Source: Corynespora cassiicola (Eukaryota; Ascomycota; Dothideomycetes; Pleosporales; Corynesporascaceae). From it: a stretch of DNA of 64,000 bases. Below, piece after piece: positions 57,917 to 64,000 of this stretch. How positions within the stretch are numbered: the stretch's first letter is position 1; every line of letters starts with the position of its first letter. The translations under genes were made by a program, and so were the position numbers. Where the stretch lies: contig JAEUWY010000015.1 in assembly GCA_022059125.1 (NCBI GenBank), positions 1,116,001 through 1,180,000 of the forward strand, given 5' to 3'. The notes under the pieces are model-generated. The model worked only from the letters and a program-made list of their open reading frames with translations, made no database searches and was not told the DNA's origin.

Positions 57917-58202
57917 GGCGTCCCTCTGTCCCCCTTCTCTATAGCCTTTGTGCGTGCGGGGTTCGAGTGAGTTCGCTGTGCAGAATTGTAGCTTCCGTGA
58001 GGTTGTCGAGCTGCATGCTCGGGGCTAGACCAGGGTCCAGTTCGCCTATCATTATCTTAGCGCCTCGGCCCTTTGACTTTCACGTTCACGAGCTATCAGC
58101 ATCTAGCAGAGGTCCAGCAGCTCCATTGTCACCGGGCAATCCCCCCTCCCTCCCTCCCCCTCCGCACCCGCCTGCCCACGCAGGCACATCCAATTGCCCA
58201 AG
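57917..58202 (+). promoter_or_regulatory. Divergent promoter of COG5 and ureidoglycolate lyase with GATA sites
   Basis: The 286-bp gap contains three GATA-factor type sites read on the minus strand: CTATCA at 58046, TTATCT at 58053 and CTATCA at 58093. All are within 160 bp of the lyase ATG. GATA factors (AreA/NIT2) activate purine-catabolism genes when good nitrogen sources are absent, so they would fit the lyase. Strong CT tracts precede the lyase start. Confidence 0.45.
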
Positions 58203-59156
58203 ATGCCCACCTCCATGCCCAGCCCCTCGATGCGCATCCCCATAGAACTCCTCACCCAGTCCTCCTTCCAGCAATTCGGCACCGTGATCGAGAACCCCGC
58301 CCACTCTCCGCTGCCACGCTCCCAGCGCGGCCCTCCCCCCACCGCCGTCTCCGCAAACCAGGGCACCGCCCTCAAGATCCTCGACGTGACCCACATGTCC
58401 AACCTCTACCACCTGGCCCCCAGCAAGAAGCCCGCCAAAGCCGTCATGAACATGTTCGTCTGCGCGCCGCGGGACCTGCGCCCCCACGAGCCCTCGGAGA
58501 GCATGCCCAGCAGCTGGGGCGACATCGACCTCGACGACGAGGACTACGAGAACGGCAACTTGGACCGCGAGCTCTTCGACGTGCACATCCTCGAGCGCCA
58601 CCCCTTCACCACCCAGACGTTTATCCCCATGGGCCTCTCGCAGGCCGACAGGCATACCCAGTATATAGTCATTGTTGCGCCGACCTTGCCCGCGGCTGCG
58701 TCGAGGAGGCATACCGGCCGGCCCCCGCCGTATCCCACCCCAAAGGTCAAGAAACAGTCTTCGATCAAGGACATCTTTGCCCGGGCCCGGCCCTCGCCTT
58801 TTACCAACGAGGCCGCGCCGCCGCCGAGCCAGATTGAGCGCTTGCACCCGTCGGCGAGGCCAAAGGGGCCTGGTCTGCCCGATTTGAAGAATCTGAGGGC
58901 GTTTGTTGCGACGGGGAATCAGGCGGTTACCTATGGGGCGGGGACGTGGCATGCGCCCATGGCCGTCATCGGGGACAGGCCCATTGACTTCGTCGTGGTG
59001 CAGTTTGCCAACAATGTAGGGATTGAGGATTGCCAGGAGATTGTGTTGAAGCCGGCCGAGAATGCGGAGGAAGGGATGGTGGTAATGGTGGATTCAGATT
59101 CGGCTGGAAAAGTTCAAGTCAGGGCGGGCGTCGGGTCTGTAAAAGCAAAGTTATGA
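58203..59156 (+). CDS. DAL3: Ureidoglycolate lyase (allantoin degradation)
   Basis: Last step of allantoin use: ureidoglycolate to glyoxylate and urea, in the cytosol. A single exon of 317 residues starting at ATG 58203. Family segments seen: IPIELLTQSSFQQFGTVIEN, SNLYHLAPSKK, LERHPFTTQTFIPMGLSQ, YIVIVAPTLP, NLRAFVATGNQAVTYGAGTWHAPMAVIGDRPIDFVVVQFANNV. Compared with bacterial AllA (about 160 residues) it is longer because of acidic and Pro-rich insertions (around residues 95-120 and 175-215), which is usual in filamentous fungi. Its promoter has GATA-type motifs. Confidence 0.93.
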   Translation: MPTSMPSPSMRIPIELLTQSSFQQFGTVIENPAHSPLPRSQRGPPPTAVSANQGTALKILDVTHMSNLYHLAPSKKPAKAVMNMFVCAPRDLRPHEPSESMPSSWGDIDLDDEDYENGNLDRELFDVHILERHPFTTQTFIPMGLSQADRHTQYIVIVAPTLPAAASRRHTGRPPPYPTPKVKKQSSIKDIFARARPSPFTNEAAPPPSQIERLHPSARPKGPGLPDLKNLRAFVATGNQAVTYGAGTWHAPMAVIGDRPIDFVVVQFANNVGIEDCQEIVLKPAENAEEGMVVMVDSDSAGKVQVRAGVGSVKAKL

Positions 59157-59425
59157 GCTCCACCAATCATGTCCGTCACGTCAATTTCTTTTTTGTAGCA
59201 CTTTTTGTTCTTGCCGATTCTTTTTCGAGAATACACCAGTTTGTTCGCTTCAGTGCCGAGAGCATGCGTGAAATACCTTGCACTCGATTCTTCATTCATG
59301 CTAATTTTGAGGCTTTGCTCAAAGTACGACCTCTATAGAAACACAGCCACCGATGTTGAGAAACCCGCCTTCTCCTTGCACCTCATTTCTTTTCTTCATT
59401 CTTCGTTAATCTGCGCAGTAATTGC

Positions 59426-61859
59426 TCAGAGCTGGTTGTCCAGCCTCCTCGAGTCCCTGAGTGCTGCCAGCTTCGTAATCGCCTCAGCAAGTGGGATAAT
59501 CTCACCACGCTGCTGCGTGGCCTGGTCGTCACGGTTACGGATGTTGACCGTCTTGCTGTCACGCTCCTCGGCACCAACAACGAAGATGAAGTTGTAAAGC
59601 TGCAGCTGACCCGTGCGAATCTTCTTCTGCATGGTGTTTCCGCTAATGTCGATGTCGGCGTGGAAGCCCTGTGCACGGAGCTGGCTCTGGACCTCCTTGA
59701 CGTAGTCGTTGACGGCAGGCATGACGGGAACGACGAGAACCTGGCGAGGCGAAAGCCAGAAAGGCCAGCGACCAGCAAAGTGCTCAGTAAGAATCCTGCA
59801 CGCCAAGTCAGTGACAGTCTGTAAATGCACATGAATAAACTTACGCGATGAAACGCTCGAACGATCCGTAGATGGCACGGTGGATCATGACAGGGCGGGC
59901 ATATCCTGGCTGAGGTGCCTTGGGCTTCTTCGGTTCTCCTTCCTTGGCCTTCTCTTCAGGCTTCTTCTCCTCGGGCTTCTCTTCCTTGGGCTTGTCGTCC
60001 TTCTTGATCACCTCAGATGTCATATATTCGAGCTCGAATTGGTTAGGGAGCTGGAAGTCAAGCTGGATCGTGGCGCACTGGAACTCGCGCTTCAGGGCAT
60101 CGGAGATGGTAATATCGATCTTGGGACCGTAGAAAGCACCATCGCCAGGGTTCAATTCCCAGGAGCTGCCTCCCTCAGCCGCAAACTGGTTAAGAGCCTC
60201 CGTCAATTTCGCCTCAGCCTTGTTCCACGTATCAATCTCTCCCAAGAAGCCTTCGGGGCGCGTGCTCAGCTTCAGCTTGAACGTGAAACCAAACTTGCCG
60301 TAGACCTCCCGAAGGAAATCAAACAGCCCTGAAATCTCATCCGTGATCTGGTCTTCCGTGCAGAAAATATGCGTGTCATCCTGCTGGAATCGCCTAACTC
60401 GCGTCAAGCCCGTAAGGGCACCTGAGGCCTCGTTACGGTGGAGGATACCAAAATCTGCCATGCGGATAGGAAGTTCTCGGTAGCTGCGCTCGCGGTGGCC
60501 AAAAATCAGGCAGTGACCAGGGCAGTTCATAGGCTTGAGGGCCCACTTCTCCTTCTCAACATCGAACGTGAACATGTCCTCGTGGTAGTGCTGCCAGTGA
60601 CCAGATACCTTCCACAATGCAGAGTTGTACATGTTGGGCGATCCCACCTCCTGGTAGCCACGCTTCCAGTACTCCTGTCGCAGGAACGCCATCAAGGTGT
60701 TGTAGATGATCATTCCATGGGGCAGGAAGAAGCAAGAACCGGGGCTCCATTCATGGAAGAAGAACAGTTCCTGCTCCTTTCCAATCTTTCGATGATCGCG
60801 CTTGGCTGCCTCCTCGAGGTATTTGAGATGAGCCTGCATGGAATCCTTGTCTGGGAAAGAGACACCGTAGATACGCTGAAGGCTGTCGTTGTTGGCATCG
60901 CCAAGGAAGTAAGAAGAGGAGTTCTTCATGACCTTGAACTGCTTTATCCGTCCAGTGTGAGGCACATGAGGGCCGCGGCAGAGATCGATAAGGGGACCGT
61001 TGCGGTAAACCGTCGTGGAAGTTCCATCAGGGATCTTGTCCTTGATGATGTGCTGCTTGTAGGGGTTCGACTTGAACATCTCGAGGAGATCCTCCTTGGA
61101 AAGTTCCAATCGCTGGAAAACCTGCTTTTCCTTGACAATGCCCTGGACAATAGTCTCGAGCGGCTTGTAATCCGTCTGCTCGACAGCAGCCTTTTCAGGA
61201 AGAGCCATCTCATAGTAGAATCCATCTTCGATCGGAGGGCCAATGCAAAGATCGCAACCGAAGCGTCGTTCCGAGGCCTCCCCAAGAATATGGGCGCTGG
61301 AGTGCCAGAAGACCTTCTTTCCTTCGGGGTGTTCGAAATCCAAAAGTTCCAGCTTGCAGCTTCTCTCGAGTGGGCGCTCCAGATCCCACAGCGTCTCGTT
61401 CTCGGTTCCGTGGTCAAGGCGAGCAATAACGGTACGCTCGAACAAGCTCTTGCTGATTCCTCGCGCAATGTCGGCAGGGCTCGTAACCCAAGATTCGCCA
61501 ACTATGACCTTGCCATCGCCGAGGGTAATGTCGATTTTCTCTATTCAAAGTGATCAGTGGCAGGCGCTTGCGTGACAGATGGGGAAGAACGTACCGCGTG
61601 GCTTTTGAGCAATACCCTCGTCGTATTTGGCCTTGAGCTTCTCGCTAGGTGCGCATTAGTATTTACGGGTTCGAAGGTGGTAGGCATGTCTTTACAAAAT
61701 TTGAATTCTATGGTCGAAAAACGCAGGCTTGGGATCCAACTCAAGAGGACGACCGTCGGTGTCGCCGCCCTTCTTCTTCTTCTCTTTCTTTGGCTTTTGC
61801 TCCTTTGAGACGGCGAGATTCTTCACGCCTTCGACGGCCTCTTTGACAGCTTCCGCCAT
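59426..61859 (-). CDS. THS1: Threonyl-tRNA synthetase
   Basis: Class II aminoacyl-tRNA synthetase that charges tRNA-Thr. Four exons: an N-terminal Lys-rich leader ([29 protein letters not shown]), a short exon ([15 protein letters not shown]), a large exon 61541 to about 59846 and a last exon to 59426. Domains in order: TGS ([16 protein letters not shown]), editing domain ([19 protein letters not shown]), catalytic core with the zinc ligand KPMNCPGHC and motif 2 [25 protein letters not shown], and the anticodon-binding domain ([15 protein letters not shown]). A Lys/Glu/Pro-rich insertion ([20 protein letters not shown]) sits just before motif 3 ([17 protein letters not shown]). No clear mitochondrial leader, so it is probably the cytosolic enzyme; dual targeting is possible. 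Confidence 0.95.
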
Positions 61860-62267
61860 GTTGGGTTGGTATGGTGTTCGAGTCGGGAACCCCGCGGTAT
61901 AATTAACCCAAGCACGCTATGTATAATGAGTCAAACCGCGTGCCAAGGAATGTGGCAGACTATGGGCCAGGAGGAATCTGACTCACCAAGCGTCCTGGGA
62001 TCAAAGATACAGTAGGCTACCAGTTGACAATTGTTGCAGCACTGGATTTGACTCAATTCAATTTCGGGCGGCTTGCTGCAACCCACTTCGGTCTTGGCGG
62101 TGTCGTGGTGGGGTGGTCACGCTTGCCCGCATTGGGTTCGGCCGGAAAAACGCGTCGCCGATAGGTCGAGGCTTTTTCGATTTTCTCTTCTCGAAAAGCC
62201 ATCCGAGAAACCGCAACGAGGTAACGCGACAGCGCAGGACGGCTCCCATCGCACCCTACACGATACC
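61860..62267. promoter_or_regulatory. Divergent promoter of ThrRS and GAR1
   Basis: 408-bp gap between the starts of two translation and ribosome-biogenesis genes transcribed apart, so a shared bidirectional promoter is likely. I see no TATA box. Confidence 0.45.
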
Positions 62268-63108
62268 ATGTCTTTTCGCGGAACTCCCCGAGGCGGTCGC
62301 GGCGGCGGCGGAGGCCGTGGTGGATTCACTCCACGAGGAGGTGTGTGCAGCTACTGAGCGAGCTTAATCTTTGCGAAAGCTAACCTTTGCACAGGTCGCG
62401 GTGGATTTACCCCATCATTCGGACCTCCTGCTGAAGTCCTAGGTCGGTCATTACCCAGTCAAACATTTGGAAGCTTTCAGCTGACCCAAAATGCAGAAAT
62501 GGGTGCTTTTGTTCACGATGTCGAGGGCGAGATGTTCTGCGAGTCCATCAACCCCAAGATCCCGTACTTCAACGCGCCGATCTACCTTGAGAACAAGGTG
62601 AGTGATGTAATTGTCACAATCTGAGCTTCGCAAAGGCTGACATTGCTGCAGACGCCCGTTGGCAAGGTCGACGAGATTTGCGGTCCTCTCAACCAGGTCT
62701 ACTTCACGATCAAGCCCCAGGAAGGCATCCAGGCCAAGTCTTTCAAGCCTGGCGACAAGTTCTACATTGGAGGAGACAAGTTGCTGCCTCTGGACCGGTA
62801 TGGTTTTACACATGGCGTGCGCTCAGAGTTATACTGACTTTTCCAGATTCCTTCCCAAGCCTAAGCCCCCGCCGGGCATGCCCAAGCCCAAGCGCGCTGG
62901 CGGAGCCGGACGTGGAGGCCCTGCTCGTGGTGGCCGTGGAGGCCGCGGCGGCGGTGGCTTCTCAAGAGGTGGTGGACGCGGCGGTGGTCGCGGCGGACCC
63001 CGTGGAGGCGGCTTCGGGGGTGGCCGTGGCGGCGGTGGTTTCTCAAGAGGAGGAGGTGGCGGCTCTCGTGGCCGTGGTGGTTTTGGTGGTCGGGGACGGG
63101 GTTTCTAA
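62268..63108 (+). CDS. GAR1: H/ACA snoRNP protein GAR1
   Basis: Core protein of the H/ACA small nucleolar RNP that makes pseudouridine in rRNA, in the nucleolus. Four exons: 62268 to about 62339 ([16 protein letters not shown]), about 62395 to 62597, about 62652 to 62798, and from about 62848. The central conserved core reads [90 protein letters not shown]-box tails flank it on both sides. The length and structure match other fungal GAR1 proteins. Confidence 0.96.
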
Positions 63109-64000
63109 GTGCTGTCTCCTAAGACATAGGTCTCCCTTACGACGATGTTGCAGCGGACTTCCCATACGACAACGGCGCGGATTCGACTCAAAACAGCCCC
63201 TTACCGATACCATGATCATCAAACGGCGTTCCGGAGCTTGGGAGGGTTTCTTTATTGTTTGGTTCCGATTGATGGCGCAAGATGAGGACCAGGCAAAGAG
63301 TTGGATGTTGAGTAGACGAAGTCTACTATCCCGACTTTGCGATATTATCCATGTACAAATGAAAAATTGTCTTGCGCATCTGGCTACTGTACTAATAGTA
63401 GATTCCAGCGAAAATGTGACAAGCAGCCATGGGGTGTTTCGGCTGGTCTGCCACGCTATTCGGGCTTGCCTCTTTCATGGCCGTCAGTGGGAATGCCCAG
63501 CTAGCATAGGAATTTATCCATTTCATCGAGCAATTGTTCACTCGCCCAATTGAGCTTCGTGGAGCACCACAAACCTTACCGTCTCAATGATTGTCGCACT
63601 GCGCCTTGAAAAAATAACAAGTCACTATCTGAAGCACCAATCATATTGAGGTATTGGCCACGCCGCTTCGAAGACATACACACGCACAAGCAGGAAAAAG
63701 ATGATGAACGCAAGGCACCTGTTTCAGGCCAACAAAGCCCAACTGCCGAGCACAGCCTATTGTCGGCTCCAAAAGAGTGCAAGCGCTCGGAGATCTTGGC
63801 AAATGGTCCAGTCACGAGCCTGTCGGTGCGGTTTGTAGTTTGTGGCTGGGCATATGCGCAGCACCTCCGATGACGTTTGGCCGGGTCTTTCGCGCAGAAA
63901 CCTTGAATAGCTTGGACCCTCTAAGCCCTCACTCGCTGCTGCACGACTGACGCACTCGATCATAAACACGCACCTTGCGTCTTCCTTTTTCAACTTGCTC
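63109..64000. other. Right-edge interval, no gene seen
   Basis: Contains the GAR1 3' region, then about 700 bp with no protein-like frame. A gene entering from beyond 64000 cannot be excluded. Confidence 0.45.

Noticed and set aside
58086..58952. 288-residue minus-strand frame and a 254-residue plus-strand frame in another phase
   Set aside because: Both overlap ureidoglycolate lyase, whose own frame has the family motifs throughout.
60438..61553. 371-residue frame on the plus strand
   Set aside because: Antisense of the threonyl-tRNA synthetase exon.
62678..63553. 291-residue frame overlapping GAR1
   Set aside because: Different phase of the Gly/Arg-rich GAR1 tail running on into 3' sequence.

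Overview
The window is nuclear DNA of a filamentous ascomycete (Pezizomycotina; class not decided). Most genes are interrupted by 45-60 nt GT-AG introns with CTAAC/CTGAC-like branch sites. The gene set is typical of moulds: a NoxB-type NADPH oxidase, a LaeA-like methyltransferase, a CrnA-type nitrate transporter, fungal NLR (STAND) proteins, HET and VTS1. I found 24 supportable protein genes (one is a partial 3' end, two are tentative) and no convincing tRNA, rRNA, CRISPR array or intact transposon. Gene limits run from start codon to stop codon and include introns.

Left part (1-13957): the 3' tail of an unknown gene, a LaeA-like methyltransferase built from many tiny exons, a nitrate transporter whose upstream region carries GATA and CCGCGGA motifs, a large AAA ATPase, a poorly understood stretch (about 8740-11240) with a diverged tandem duplication and a doubtful gene, then the translation factor eIF2A. 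Next (13958-29950): a small Cys-rich CXC-like protein, a VOC-domain protein with a long Ser/Ala/Pro/Lys repeat tail, the ribosome-biogenesis methyltransferase EMG1/NEP1, a short-chain dehydrogenase, NoxB, a gene-poor interval with a strong G-quadruplex motif, and a lactonase-like metallo-beta-lactamase.

Middle (29951-43413): an AT-rich stretch holding a coiled-coil protein of unknown function, a GH18 chitinase, a J-domain membrane protein divergent from a conserved unknown protein, and a secreted alpha/beta hydrolase. The most interesting region is 43414-50121. Two NLR-type proteins lie head-to-tail, 344 bp apart. The upstream one is HET + NB-ARC + TPR (about 941 aa). The downstream one is Helo-like + NACHT + ankyrin + a ZZ zinc finger that appears only after splicing a 49-nt intron (about 1102 aa). 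This resembles an allorecognition or immune-sensor locus.

Right part (50914-64000): a GH16 glucanase followed by conserved housekeeping genes: VTS1, COG5 (divergent from ureidoglycolate lyase, whose promoter has clustered GATA sites), and threonyl-tRNA synthetase divergent from GAR1. Nitrate uptake and ureidoglycolate use both show possible nitrogen-catabolite control sites; cell-wall enzymes (GH18, GH16) and NoxB fit hyphal growth and development. The motif calls and splice models are read by eye and have not been tested by alignment or RNA data.
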